Assembly (NCBI RefSeq): GCF_006438915.1
Contig: NZ_RCZE01000014.1
Span: 1-64,000, forward strand
Length of the DNA: 64,000 nucleotides
Origin: Pseudomonas arsenicoxydans
GTDB lineage: Bacteria > Pseudomonadota > Gammaproteobacteria > Pseudomonadales > Pseudomonadaceae
Reading direction: 5' to 3'
The translations under genes and the position numbers were made by a program. The notes beneath the pieces were generated by a model. The model did not search any database. It was not told the origin of the DNA and was given only the letters and a program-made list of their open reading frames with translations. Below, in pieces: positions 1 through 7,864 of this stretch; position 1 is the stretch's first letter; each line of letters starts with the position of its first letter.

Positions 1-67
1 CGTCTTGCGGATTGATCCGGATTTCAAGGTTGTCTTTAGAAACGTCGATGCCTGCGCAGGAAAACAT
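1..67 (-). CDS. IS110-family transposase, N-terminal fragment (cut by window edge)
   Basis: Only the first 22 codons are inside the window. Read on the minus strand from an ATG at 67, the peptide begins MFSCAGIDVSKDNLEIRINP. The GIDVSK motif carries the first acidic residue of the DEDD RuvC-like catalytic domain that opens IS110-family transposases. These enzymes pair an N-terminal DEDD domain with a C-terminal serine-containing Tnp domain and recombine DNA under guidance of an RNA made from the element's own non-coding end. The rest of the gene lies to the left, so intactness cannot be judged. Confidence 0.8.
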   Translation of the reverse strand, partial: MFSCAGIDVSKDNLEIRINPQD

Positions 68-280
68 AGCCAAACCCTCTTACACTCAAAGGTGAGAGCG
101 CTCTGGCTGGGCACCACGCTTGTAACTGTTCGAGGTAGGCTCGTTCAACTGTTCGGGCTCAATAACCAGAGTGGAGGGGTGAATGGCAGCGTGAGCTCCC
201 ACACGTGCTTTTAAGCACTCCGGGCATTCAGCTTGCCACTCACCGCTCTCATCACCAGTCTAATTCCTGCGCAAGACACA
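68..280 (-). ncRNA. Candidate IS110 bridge RNA (target and donor loops)
   Basis: Read on the transposase strand, the leader can fold into two stem-loops. In the first, GGCAAGC (237-231) pairs with GCTGCC (190-185) with one bulge, enclosing a left internal strand with GCCCG (225-221), a terminal hairpin GTGCTTAAAAGCAC (218-205) and a right strand with TGTGGGAG (203-196). TGTGGGAG is the exact reverse complement of CTCCCACA, the right part of the intact REP arm, and GCCCG equals the left part of that arm (AAGCCCGCT). In the second, CTCTGG (171-166) pairs with CCAGAG (106-101), and ACAAG (123-119) complements CTTGT at the element junction. This is the layout of bridge-RNA target and donor loops. 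The fold was drawn by eye. Confidence 0.6.
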
Positions 281-360
281 AGCGGGCTTGCTCGCGAATG
301 CGGTTTAACATTCAACATCAATGTTGACTGACCCGCCGCATTCGCGAGCAAGCCGCTCCC
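281..360. repeat. REP doublet interrupted by the IS
   Basis: Two inverted REP arms are present: AGCGGGCTTGCTCGCGAATG at the left and CATTCGCGAGCAAGC at the right. The left arm lacks the TGTGGG found in other copies in this window, where the IS end abuts. The right arm reads GCAAGCCGCTCCC, one C short of the usual form. Confidence 0.8.
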
Positions 361-364
361 ACAT

Positions 365-658
365 TTAGGTTTCAGTGTTAACGGGAGTGAGTTGTGCCAG
401 ATACGCCCACGGGTAGATGCCGCGTTCGTGGCCGTCGCTGAAGATCAGTTGCACGCCGTAGCCCTGGGCATTCAATTCGACCACACGGATGCGCGGATCA
501 ACCTTTACCGTCAGCCCTTGCAGCCGAAATGCCCGACATTGTGAACACGGGCACTGACGCCGCAGTTCTGCGTGATCGAGAAATTGCTCACGCCCATCCG
601 ACCAGTTCAATCGCAGTTGCTGCTTACCCTGAGAATTACCCACCGCCACCGGGTTCAT
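365..658 (-). CDS. DUF971 domain protein
   Basis: A 97-residue protein that is essentially one DUF971 domain (the fold also found at the N-terminus of gamma-butyrobetaine hydroxylases and fused to some Mrp/ApbC Fe-S carriers). It has the family pattern of an early LxxWSDG turn, a Cys-rich CPCSQCR segment at about 36-42, and the C-terminal DGHERGIYPWAYL segment typical of the family. Its start overlaps the stop of the HEAT-repeat gene by 4 bases, so it is translationally coupled as the last gene of the ABC transporter/flavoprotein unit. The three closely spaced cysteines suggest a metal or Fe-S connection that would fit the upstream ferredoxin and flavoprotein. The molecular role is unknown. 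Confidence 0.8.
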   Translation of the reverse strand: MNPVAVGNSQGKQQLRLNWSDGREQFLDHAELRRQCPCSQCRAFRLQGLTVKVDPRIRVVELNAQGYGVQLIFSDGHERGIYPWAYLAQLTPVNTET

Positions 659-1617
659 TGCAGCTGACTCAAGGCAATGCGCACGGCTTTGCGCACTTCC
701 GGGTCGCCGTCGTCTTGCGCGGCCTGCAAGGGGGCAATCGCGCCTTTATCGTTCAATTCGCCGAGGGCCAGCGCGGCTTCCTTGCGCAGGTTGCTGATGC
801 GGTGGCCGAGGGTTTCAATCAGCGCTTCAAGTGCCGGGGCGAAGCGTAAACGCCCAAGGCTGCGGGTGGCGCGCAGGCGGACTTGCCAGTAATCGTCGCT
901 CAAGGCTTCAACCAGTGCGGGGCCGGCATCCATGTGGCCGACTTTGCCCAATGTGGTCGCGGCTTCTTCGCGCACTTGCCAGGCGCCGTCTCGCAAAGCC
1001 TGGCGCAACGCCGGTAGCACTTGAGCATCGGAGGCCAGACCCAGGGCGCCAGTGGCGGCACGGCGGACTTCCGTGTCCGGGTCGGTGCTGGCCAATCTCG
1101 CCAACGCCGTCAACGCGTCGAGCTGTTTGAGCCAGCCGAGTACGCCCACCGCCTCGCGACGAACGCTGGCGTCTGCATCGTTCAACGCGGCTGAAGCGGC
1201 CGAGGCAGCATCCGGAAAGCGCAACTCACGCAACGCCCTGAACGCGGCAATGCGCACACTGGCCTCGGCATGCCCGGTCCACGGCAGAATCACCCGGCCC
1301 GCGGCTTCGCTTTTGAGCAAACTGAGGCTTTGCGCGGCCGCCGCTTGTACGGCCAACGATGGATCGGTCAGCGCCTGGCACAGCGCTTCCACCACGGCTT
1401 CCTCCTCCCAGGCTTCGAGCAAACGTGCGGCTTCGGCGCGGATTTCTTCGGTCGGATCTTCAGCCAGTCGATTGACCAGCCACAGCAAGCCGTCCGGTTC
1501 TTCAAGGTCGGCCAGTTCGATCAACGCGATACGGCGCACGCCGGGATCGTCATCGGTCAGGCGCGGTTGCAGGGCGAGGATGTCGTCGTTATCGGTTACA
1601 TCGAATAGAAAGGTCAT
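655..1617 (-). CDS. HEAT-repeat (PBS lyase-like) protein
   Basis: A 320-residue all-helical protein made of roughly ten tandem HEAT repeats of about 30 residues (patterns such as DPEVRRAA, DASVRREAVGVLG, DGAWQVREEAATTLG, DDYWQVRLRATRSLG). There is no signal peptide, membrane segment or catalytic motif, so a cytoplasmic scaffold or enzyme-maturation role is likely; related repeats occur in bilin lyases and Fe-S or oxidoreductase assembly factors. Its start overlaps the stop of the ATPase gene by 4 bases and its stop overlaps the DUF971 start by 4 bases, tying it to the transporter operon. A link to assembly of the flavoprotein/ferredoxin pair is inferred from position only. Confidence 0.85.
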   Translation of the reverse strand: MTFLFDVTDNDDILALQPRLTDDDPGVRRIALIELADLEEPDGLLWLVNRLAEDPTEEIRAEAARLLEAWEEEAVVEALCQALTDPSLAVQAAAAQSLSLLKSEAAGRVILPWTGHAEASVRIAAFRALRELRFPDAASAASAALNDADASVRREAVGVLGWLKQLDALTALARLASTDPDTEVRRAATGALGLASDAQVLPALRQALRDGAWQVREEAATTLGKVGHMDAGPALVEALSDDYWQVRLRATRSLGRLRFAPALEALIETLGHRISNLRKEAALALGELNDKGAIAPLQAAQDDGDPEVRKAVRIALSQLQ

Positions 1618-2462
1618 AGGGCAAATCGCGGCAGTTTGTTTTCAGGGGGCAGTCCGAGAGGGTTCAGGCGCGGAAGCTGCCGACCGTCTTCGTGACGCAG
1701 TAATTCGAGGCAATGGCGCTTCAAACGGGAAAACTCATGGCTCGTCACCAGCTCGGTGGTGCGTGGCCTGGGGAAGTCGAGGCGCAAATCTTCGATGATC
1801 CGGCCGGGGCGCGAGCTCATCACCAGCAGGCGATCGGCGAGGAACAACGCTTCGTCGATGTCATGGGTGACAAACACCACGGTGGTGCGAATCCGCGTCC
1901 AGATGTCCAGCAACAGTTCCTGCATGTTCAACCGGGTCAGTGCGTCGAGAGCACCGAAGGGTTCGTCCATCAGCAACAGGCGCGGGCGGTTTATCAGCAC
2001 CCGGGCGATTTCCACCCGTTGCTGCATGCCACCGGAGAGCTGATCCGGCCAACGCTCGGCAAAACCTTCGAGGCCCACCAGGGCAAGGATTTCATCGGCG
2101 GCTGTGTGGCGTTCAGCCTTGCCGATGCCGCGCATCTTCAAGCCGAAAGCAATGTTGTCGCGCACGGTTCGCCACGGAAACAGCGTGTGGTGCTGGAACA
2201 CCATGCCACGCTGCGGTGACGGGCCCGAGACCTGCGCACCATCGACTTTAAGGTGGCCAGAACGCGGTTGCAGGTGCCCCGCCAGCGCACCGAGCAAGGT
2301 CGATTTGCCGCAACCGGACGGCCCGAGAATGCACACGAACTGCCCCGCCTCAATCTGGCAATCCAGACCTTGCACGGCTTCGAAGGCGTGTGGCCCTTCA
2401 CCTAGGACAATGGACAACTGGCGAATATCGATCCGCCCTTCCGGGATTTGCATGACACTCAT
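1614..2462 (-). CDS. ABC transporter ATP-binding protein (NitT/TauT type)
   Basis: The 282-residue ATPase subunit of a nitrate/sulfonate/taurine-type importer. Visible motifs are Walker A GPSGCGKS at 47-54, Q-loop near Q90, signature LSGGM at 142-146, Walker B LLLMDEP at 162-168 and the switch His200. The start at 2462 was chosen because it overlaps the permease stop as TGATG; an upstream extension would lie inside the permease gene. The C-terminus extends about 20 residues past the usual end (PLGLPPENKLPRFAL). The encoded import system is completed by the neighbouring permease and substrate-binding protein. Substrate identity cannot be read from the sequence. Confidence 0.9.
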   Translation of the reverse strand: MSVMQIPEGRIDIRQLSIVLGEGPHAFEAVQGLDCQIEAGQFVCILGPSGCGKSTLLGALAGHLQPRSGHLKVDGAQVSGPSPQRGMVFQHHTLFPWRTVRDNIAFGLKMRGIGKAERHTAADEILALVGLEGFAERWPDQLSGGMQQRVEIARVLINRPRLLLMDEPFGALDALTRLNMQELLLDIWTRIRTTVVFVTHDIDEALFLADRLLVMSSRPGRIIEDLRLDFPRPRTTELVTSHEFSRLKRHCLELLRHEDGRQLPRLNPLGLPPENKLPRFAL

Positions 2463-3244
2463 CAGGCTTTTCCCCGTGGTCGGTGCCATGGCGTGAACAG
2501 TCCGCCAAGGCATTTGATCAGCAAGCTGCTGCCCATCCCGAGCACACCGATCAGCAACATGCCGACTACGATGTCGGCGTAGTTCTGAATGGTGTACGAC
2601 TCCCAGGTGTAATAGCCGATGCCGTACTGGCCGGAGATCATTTCAGCCGTCACCAGGCAGAACCACGAGGTGCCCATGCCGATGGCGAGGCCGGTGATGA
2701 TGCTGGGCGCGGCCCCAGGCAGGATCACTTCCAGCAGAATCGCCCGGCGCCCTGCCCCGAGGCTTTTGGCCGAGGCGATCAGGCGAGGGTCGACGCCTTC
2801 AACGCCGTGCACGGTGTTGAGCAGAATCGGGAACAGCGCGCCGGTGAAGGTGATGAAGACCATCGACAGTTCCGAAGACGGGAACATCAGGATCGCCAGC
2901 GGAATCCAGGCAACGGCGGGGATTGGGCGCAGGACTTCCAGTGGTGGCAGCAGCACGTCTTCAGCCCATTTCGAGCGGCCGACGGCCAGGCCCAGGGCGA
3001 TGCCAATGATCAGTGCCGCGAGGTAACCGGCGAAGACCCGGCTGAGGCTGCTGCTCAGGTGCTGGGCGAGTTTGCCGGAATCGCCGAGGCCCAATGCGGC
3101 CTGGATGACGGCCAACGGGGTCGGGACGTTGGCGAAGGTGACCAGGCCGAGGTTCCAGTGACCACTGGCGGCGAGTTGCCAGAACAGCAGGCAGAGCAGC
3201 AGCGAAGCGGCTCGGGGGATCCAGCGTAAATATGATCCGTACAC
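2462..3244 (-). CDS. ABC transporter permease (NitT/TauT type)
   Basis: A 260-residue inner-membrane permease with about six hydrophobic segments and the binding-protein-dependent transport EAA-loop (ASAKSLGAGRRAILLEVILP) that docks on the ATPase. The start is the GTG at 3244, preceded by AGAGGAAG at good distance. A longer reading frame running back to 3361 was rejected because it translates a REP repeat. It overlaps the ATPase gene by one base (TGATG). A REP doublet separates it from the substrate-binding protein gene, yet all genes share one strand and belong to one importer. Confidence 0.88.
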   Translation of the reverse strand: MYGSYLRWIPRAASLLLCLLFWQLAASGHWNLGLVTFANVPTPLAVIQAALGLGDSGKLAQHLSSSLSRVFAGYLAALIIGIALGLAVGRSKWAEDVLLPPLEVLRPIPAVAWIPLAILMFPSSELSMVFITFTGALFPILLNTVHGVEGVDPRLIASAKSLGAGRRAILLEVILPGAAPSIITGLAIGMGTSWFCLVTAEMISGQYGIGYYTWESYTIQNYADIVVGMLLIGVLGMGSSLLIKCLGGLFTPWHRPRGKA

Positions 3245-3270
3245 AATTCTTCCTCTCAACCCTGAACCCT

Positions 3271-3360
3271 TGTGGGAGCGGGCTTGCTCGCGAATGCGGT
3301 GGGTCAGGCGATATTGATGTCGACTGACACTCCGCCTTCGCGAGCAAGCCCGCTCCCACA
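3271..3360. repeat. REP doublet
   Basis: Perfect outer arms: TGTGGGAGCGGGCTTGCTCG at the left and its inverted copy ending GCTCCCACA at the right, with a divergent centre. It sits between the substrate-binding protein and permease genes of the same unit, where such hairpins commonly stabilise upstream mRNA or lower downstream expression. Confidence 0.9.
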
Positions 3361-3382
3361 TTTGATCGCGGTGTGCTTGGGG

Positions 3383-4801
3383 TTAGCGGGCGGCGATGGC
3401 CTGGGTGGTGGCTTCGCTAAAGTCGAAGACTTTGCCGCCCTGGGCCGTGGCGAATTGTTGAGCCTGGCCTTTGAGCAGGAATGCGCTGAGCTGTCCTTTT
3501 GCATCACTGGCAAACCACGCCTGATCCGCCAGCAACTTGATCCCGCTGTCGCTGGCCTGCGCGTACACCGCGCGGATGTTTTTGCCTTCCGACTTCAAAC
3601 CGGCCAACGCGGTGAAGGCCGCTTGCGCCGAGGCGTACTGCCGGACTTTCGGTTCGCCACGCACCCAGATTTCCGCGACATGGCTGAAATCGGTGATCGC
3701 CTGGCCACTCGACGCATCCACCGCCTTCAACGGCGTTTGCCCGTAGTTGGCCAGTTGTGCGGTGTAATCCAGATTCGATGCCTTGAACGCGGCACGGATG
3801 TATTGATCGTCGATAAAGGTATTCAGATCGAGACCACGATCAGCCTTCTTTAACAACTTGAGCGTATCGATCGCGGTGCCGACGGCCTGGCGGTATTCAG
3901 GTTTCCAGCTCAGGTCGCGGGTTTGCACACCCAGCGGGCCGTGGAACAGGTAATTGACCTCAGCGTCGACCCCGGTGACGTTGGCGATCAACTCGCTGTA
4001 TTTCTCTGGTTCAGACGCGAGCAATTGATTGGCCTCGATGCTCGCCCGCAGATAGGCGACGACGATTTCCGGGTACTTCTTCGCGTACGCCTGATCCACC
4101 AACACCCCGTGGAAGGTCGGCGCGCCGGCCTGGGCACCGTCGTAAATCTTGCGGGCGAAACCGCGGCTAGGGAACAGTTCGGCGAACGGCACGAAGTCGG
4201 CGTGGGCGTCGATCTTCCCGGCCTGCAACGCCGAGCCTGCGACTTCTGGCGGCTGGGCGATGATGCTCACATCTTTGAGCGGGTCCCAACCCTGAGCGGC
4301 CACGGCGCGCAGCAACATGCCATGGGCGGTCGAAGCGAACGGTACGGAAATGGTCTTGCCCTTCAACTCTGCCAACGACTGCACGCCCGAAGCGCTCGGC
4401 ACAACGATGCCGTTGCCGCTGCCCTTGGTGCTGCCCGAGAGCACGCTGATGAACAGGCTGTGCTTGCCGGCGGTTTCGAACGCCACGCCGTTGAACGCAC
4501 CGGGGAAATCGGCCATGGCGCCGAAGTCGAGTTTGCCGGCGACCATTTCATTGGTCAGCGGTGCGCCGCTGGTGAAGTTTTTCCACTCCACTTCATATTT
4601 CGCGTCTTTGTATTGGCCGTCGTGGGGCAGGTATTTGTCGAGCAGGCCGAGCTCACGAATCAGCAATCCGCCGGCAGCGCAATTGATGGTGGTGTCCTGG
4701 GTGCCGATGGCAATGCGGATGGTTTCGGCGCTGGCCGACAGGGTGAATGAGGCCAGTACCAGACCGGCGAATGCTGCACGCAGCAATGTTGGCAAAGACA
4801 T
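3383..4801 (-). CDS. ABC transporter substrate-binding protein (NitT/TauT family)
   Basis: A 472-residue periplasmic binding protein. The start at 4801 gives a clean Sec signal peptide (about 25 residues, ending SASA before ETIRIA). The frame continues upstream into REP-containing DNA, which was rejected. The mature part begins with a strand like those of SsuA/TauA/NrtA proteins and contains the usual two-lobe pattern (FGAMADFPGAFNGVAFE; GKTISVPFASTAHGMLLRAV). At about 447 mature residues it is longer than SsuA/TauA (about 300), with an extra C-terminal portion closer in size to NrtA-type proteins. It should define the substrate delivered to the flavoprotein/ferredoxin pair encoded just upstream. 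The ligand is unknown. Confidence 0.87.
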   Translation of the reverse strand: MSLPTLLRAAFAGLVLASFTLSASAETIRIAIGTQDTTINCAAGGLLIRELGLLDKYLPHDGQYKDAKYEVEWKNFTSGAPLTNEMVAGKLDFGAMADFPGAFNGVAFETAGKHSLFISVLSGSTKGSGNGIVVPSASGVQSLAELKGKTISVPFASTAHGMLLRAVAAQGWDPLKDVSIIAQPPEVAGSALQAGKIDAHADFVPFAELFPSRGFARKIYDGAQAGAPTFHGVLVDQAYAKKYPEIVVAYLRASIEANQLLASEPEKYSELIANVTGVDAEVNYLFHGPLGVQTRDLSWKPEYRQAVGTAIDTLKLLKKADRGLDLNTFIDDQYIRAAFKASNLDYTAQLANYGQTPLKAVDASSGQAITDFSHVAEIWVRGEPKVRQYASAQAAFTALAGLKSEGKNIRAVYAQASDSGIKLLADQAWFASDAKGQLSAFLLKGQAQQFATAQGGKVFDFSEATTQAIAAR

Positions 4802-4930
4802 GGGTGTATCCCCTCGAATCATTTGTTGGATGTTCGTCTCCGCCACGATCAGGGCGTGGTGGGAAACGAGGGGTGGTTTGAAGCGGGCGTCCGGTGTTGC
4901 CGGATGGCTTGATGTTGTCTGTGGCGGCCT

Positions 4931-4957
4931 CATCGCGGGCAAGCCCGGCTCCCACAG
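4931..4957. repeat. Single REP-like arm
   Basis: CATCGCGGGCAAGCCCGGCTCCCACAG is a solitary REP arm of another subtype (core GCGGGCAAGCCCGGCTCC), 43 bp from a complete REP doublet. No inverted partner is visible. Confidence 0.6.
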
Positions 4958-4999
4958 GTTGCCTGGTGTACACAAAATTTGCGGTTGGCTTCGATCCAT

Positions 5000-5090
5000 T
5001 GTGGGAGCGGGCTTGCTCGCGAAGGCGTCCTCTCTGTCAATGGAGATGCAAGCTGTGCCGGCCTCTTCGCGAGCAAGCCCGCTCCCACAC
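5000..5090. repeat. REP doublet
   Basis: Outer arms TGTGGGAGCGGGCTTGCTCG and the inverted copy ending GAGCAAGCCCGCTCCCACA. It lies between the ferredoxin and substrate-binding protein genes, inside what otherwise looks like one transcription unit. Confidence 0.9.
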
Positions 5091-5101
5091 TTGATTGCAT
5101 T

Positions 5102-5347
5102 TCAACGGAGCAAATAAGGGATTTCAACTTTCACCGCCCCGGTCGGGCAGTCCTTTTCACAGGGCATGCAGTACCAACATTCGTCGAACGCCATGTAGGC
5201 TTTTTGCGTGGCCGGGTTGATGGCCAGCAGGTCCATCGGGCAGACGTCGACGCACACGGTGCAGCCTTTGTGGGCAATGCAAAGATCCTCGTCGACCGTG
5301 ACCGGCGCGTTGGAGCGGAAGAAGATTTCCTGGGGTTGATAGGCCAT
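5102..5347 (-). CDS. Ferredoxin, 2x[4Fe-4S], AprB-like
   Basis: An 81-residue ferredoxin with eight cysteines in two clusters: C23, C29, C32, C36 (CX5CX2CX3CP) and C57, C60, C63, C67 (CX2CX2CX3CP), enough for two [4Fe-4S] centres. Proteins of this shape are the electron-carrying beta subunit of APS-reductase-like complexes. It starts 25 bases after the stop of the flavoprotein gene and is most simply its redox partner. The unusual CX5C spacing in the first cluster is a point of difference from common bacterial ferredoxins. Which way electrons flow is not evident. Confidence 0.88.
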   Translation of the reverse strand: MAYQPQEIFFRSNAPVTVDEDLCIAHKGCTVCVDVCPMDLLAINPATQKAYMAFDECWYCMPCEKDCPTGAVKVEIPYLLR

Positions 5348-5372
5348 CGGGCGGTCTCTCTTTTAGTGAAGC

Positions 5373-7103
5373 TCAGGCGGCAAAGGCACCGACCCGAAGC
5401 CGGTCGTAGGCCTGCATTTCTTCGGCATCGAGCGGGATGATGTAAGGCTCGACGGCTTTCTTGAAACTGGTCATCTGGCCGTCGTCGCCCTTCTTCAGGT
5501 GGCAATGGCAGAACCAGTCGCTGTCATTGCGTTGCGGGTGATCGACCCGATAGTGGTAAAGGCCCCAGCGACTTTCGGCGCGGAACAGCGAGGCACGGGC
5601 GGCCATTTCGGCGCAGTCGCGGATCATGCTGACTTCCATGGCGCGCATCAGTTCGTGGGCGTTATGGGCCTTGATCTGATCGAGGTCGCGCTGGATATCG
5701 CTGAAACGTTGCAGGCCGATCTGCATCTTCTTGGTCACTTTCGGCGGTTGCAGGTAGTCGTTCACAAAACGCCGCAGCTTGTACTCGACTTGCGCGGGCG
5801 GTAGGCCATGTTCGCGATCCAGTGGCGCGTAGACCCTCTGTTTTTCCGTTTCAATCTGTTCGGCATCGACCGCCGAGAACTCGCGCCCGGCCACGAAATC
5901 CGCCGCGTTGGTGCCGGCAAACCAGCCATAAGTAAACGCGCCGAGCATGTAGTTGTGCGGCACCGCCGCCATGTCACCGGCCGAATACAAGCCCTTGACC
6001 GAGGTTTCCGCCCGCTCGTTGACCCACACTCCCGACGCCGAATGCCCGCTGCAAAAGCCGATCTCGGAAATGTGCATCTCGACCATCTGCGTGCGGTAGT
6101 CGGTGCCGCGATTGGCGTGGAACTGGCCGCGACTCGGGCGCTCGTTGCTGTGCAGAATCTCTTCGATGTTCTGGATGGTTTCCTCGGCCAGGTGATCGAG
6201 TTTTAGGAACACCGGGCCGTTGCCGCTTTCGAGTTCCTGGTGGAACTCCCACATCATCTGGCCGCTCCAGTAGTCGCACTCGATGAAGCGTTCGCCCTTG
6301 TTGTTGGCGGTGTAGCCGCCCAAGGGTCCGGTGACGTAGGCGCAGGCCGGGCCGTTGTAATCCTTGATCAGCGGGTTGATCTGGAAGCATTCCAGGTTCG
6401 CCAGTTCGGCCCCGGCGTGATACGCCATGGCGTAACCGTCGCCGGCATTGGTCGGGTTTTCGTAGGTGCCCATCAGGTAGCCCGAAGACGGTAAACCCAG
6501 GCGCCCGGCGGCGCCGCAGCAGAGGATTACTGCTTTGGCCTTGATCACATGGAAGTCGGCGGTGCGGCAATCGAAGCCCATCACGCCGTTGACCGCGCCC
6601 TCTTCATCGGTCAGCAAACGGGTGCACACCAGTCGATTGGTGATGCTGACCCGCGCCCGTTTCAACTGGCGATACAAAACCTTTTTGATGTCGTGGCCTT
6701 CCGGCATCGGCAACACATACGCGCCCATGTGATGGACCTTTTTCACCGCGTAGTCGCCTGTTTCGTCCTTCTCGAACTTCACGCCCCAGCGGTCCAGTTG
6801 TGAGAGGGTTTCGAAGCTGTGGGTGGCGTAGGCGTATACCGCGGCCTGATTGACGATGCCGTCATTGGCGATGGTGATTTCCTTGGTGTACTGCTCCGGC
6901 GTCGAGTGGCCGGGGATGATCGCGTTGTTCAGGCCGTCCATGCCCATGCTGATCGCGCCGCTGCGCTTGACGTTGGCCTTGTCGATCAGCAACACACGCA
7001 GATCGCGGTTGCGTTCCTTGGCTTTGATCGCCGCCATCGGCCCTGCCGTGCCACCGCCGATCACGACGATGTCGTATTCCTGCTCAATAGTGTTTCGGCT
7101 CAT
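5373..7103 (-). CDS. FAD-dependent oxidoreductase, AprA/fumarate-reductase flavoprotein family
   Basis: A 576-residue flavoprotein with the dinucleotide-binding motif GGGTAG at residues 16-21 and the second FAD segment GLYSAGDMA. The region at about 511-527 (SRWGLYHYRVDHPQRND) strongly resembles the C-terminal signature of the APS-reductase alpha subunit AprA, and the paired AprB-like ferredoxin supports that affinity. However, no sulfate-assimilation or dissimilation genes are nearby, and an aerobic Pseudomonas has no known dissimilatory sulfate pathway. It is therefore best described as an AprA-like oxidoreductase acting on the substrate of the adjacent importer. Its start overlaps the GntR gene stop by 4 bases. 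Confidence 0.87.
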   Translation of the reverse strand: MSRNTIEQEYDIVVIGGGTAGPMAAIKAKERNRDLRVLLIDKANVKRSGAISMGMDGLNNAIIPGHSTPEQYTKEITIANDGIVNQAAVYAYATHSFETLSQLDRWGVKFEKDETGDYAVKKVHHMGAYVLPMPEGHDIKKVLYRQLKRARVSITNRLVCTRLLTDEEGAVNGVMGFDCRTADFHVIKAKAVILCCGAAGRLGLPSSGYLMGTYENPTNAGDGYAMAYHAGAELANLECFQINPLIKDYNGPACAYVTGPLGGYTANNKGERFIECDYWSGQMMWEFHQELESGNGPVFLKLDHLAEETIQNIEEILHSNERPSRGQFHANRGTDYRTQMVEMHISEIGFCSGHSASGVWVNERAETSVKGLYSAGDMAAVPHNYMLGAFTYGWFAGTNAADFVAGREFSAVDAEQIETEKQRVYAPLDREHGLPPAQVEYKLRRFVNDYLQPPKVTKKMQIGLQRFSDIQRDLDQIKAHNAHELMRAMEVSMIRDCAEMAARASLFRAESRWGLYHYRVDHPQRNDSDWFCHCHLKKGDDGQMTSFKKAVEPYIIPLDAEEMQAYDRLRVGAFAA

Positions 7104-7852
7104 GCCTGCGCCCCTTTTTGCCGGTCAATCCGCAGGCGGTACTGGAAGGCATCGCCACGGTAGTAAAGGTGTTCGAAGTCCACCGGCTGACCGCTGGCGT
7201 CGTGGGTCAGGCGCTCGATGCGCATGATCGGCGAGCCCGGTTCGACGTTAAGTGCCTGGGTCAGGTCGCTGTCGGCCAGTACCGCGTCGATGGCCAGGTC
7301 GGCGTGGCCGAGGGCGATGCCGCAGTCGTTTTCGAGGATCAGGAAGATGTCGCGGGTCACCAGATCAGCCTTCTCCAGCCGTTCGCCGATGGCTTTGGGC
7401 AGGTAGGTGATTTCCAGCGAGATCGGCTCGCGATTGATCAGCCGCACCCGTTTGATCTGGGCCACGGTTTCACCTTCGACGACCTGCAAGCGTTCGGCGA
7501 CAAGTTTGTCGGCGGCGATGAATTTGAAGCTGCGAAGGCGGTTGATCACCTCGTAGCCGCGACCGGTCATGGACTCGGCCAGGCCTTGCAGGGTGCTGAC
7601 GTTCTGGAAGGTTTTCGGTTTGGCGACGAAGGTGCCTTTGCCGTGAATCTTGAAGATTAGCCCTTCTTTTTGCAGATCGCCCAGCGCCTGGCGCACGGTG
7701 ATGCGGCTGACTTTGAACAGCGCGCCGAGTTCGCTTTCGGAAGGCATCTGGCTGTCTTGCGGGTATTCACCGTCGAGGATGCGGGCGCGCAATACGTCCC
7801 GCAGTTGGGTGTGTAGCGGGACGCTACTGAGGGATAGAACGTTATCAGTCAT
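7100..7852 (-). CDS. GntR/HutC-family transcriptional regulator
   Basis: A 250-residue regulator with an N-terminal winged helix (about residues 14-75, including ALFKVSRITVRQALGDLQKE) followed by a UTRA ligand-binding domain (about 95-240). It is the first gene of the minus-strand unit and is translationally coupled to the flavoprotein gene, so it probably controls its own operon in response to the imported compound or a product. Two GTTATRAC repeats immediately upstream of its start look like its operator. Confidence 0.9.
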   Translation of the reverse strand: MTDNVLSLSSVPLHTQLRDVLRARILDGEYPQDSQMPSESELGALFKVSRITVRQALGDLQKEGLIFKIHGKGTFVAKPKTFQNVSTLQGLAESMTGRGYEVINRLRSFKFIAADKLVAERLQVVEGETVAQIKRVRLINREPISLEITYLPKAIGERLEKADLVTRDIFLILENDCGIALGHADLAIDAVLADSDLTQALNVEPGSPIMRIERLTHDASGQPVDFEHLYYRGDAFQYRLRIDRQKGAQA

Positions 7853-7864
7853 GGAGGATCACTT

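Larger units (their letters stand above)
1..280 (-). mobile_element. IS110-family insertion sequence, left-end portion
   Basis: This interval is the transposase start plus about 210 bp of non-coding leader. The outer boundary is put at about 280/281 because the base sequence there changes from unique DNA into a REP element whose left arm has lost its outer TGTGGGAG part. That is what an insertion inside the REP arm would give. IS110 elements lack clear terminal inverted repeats, so the boundary rests on the REP interruption. The other end is outside the window. Confidence 0.65.

Noticed and set aside
3245..3361. Longer permease reading frame upstream of GTG 3244
   Set aside because: It translates the REP doublet at 3271-3360; the GTG at 3244 has a proper ribosome-binding site.
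4802..4999. N-terminal extension of the substrate-binding protein
   Set aside because: It would place 66 residues before a complete signal peptide and runs into REP-like DNA.
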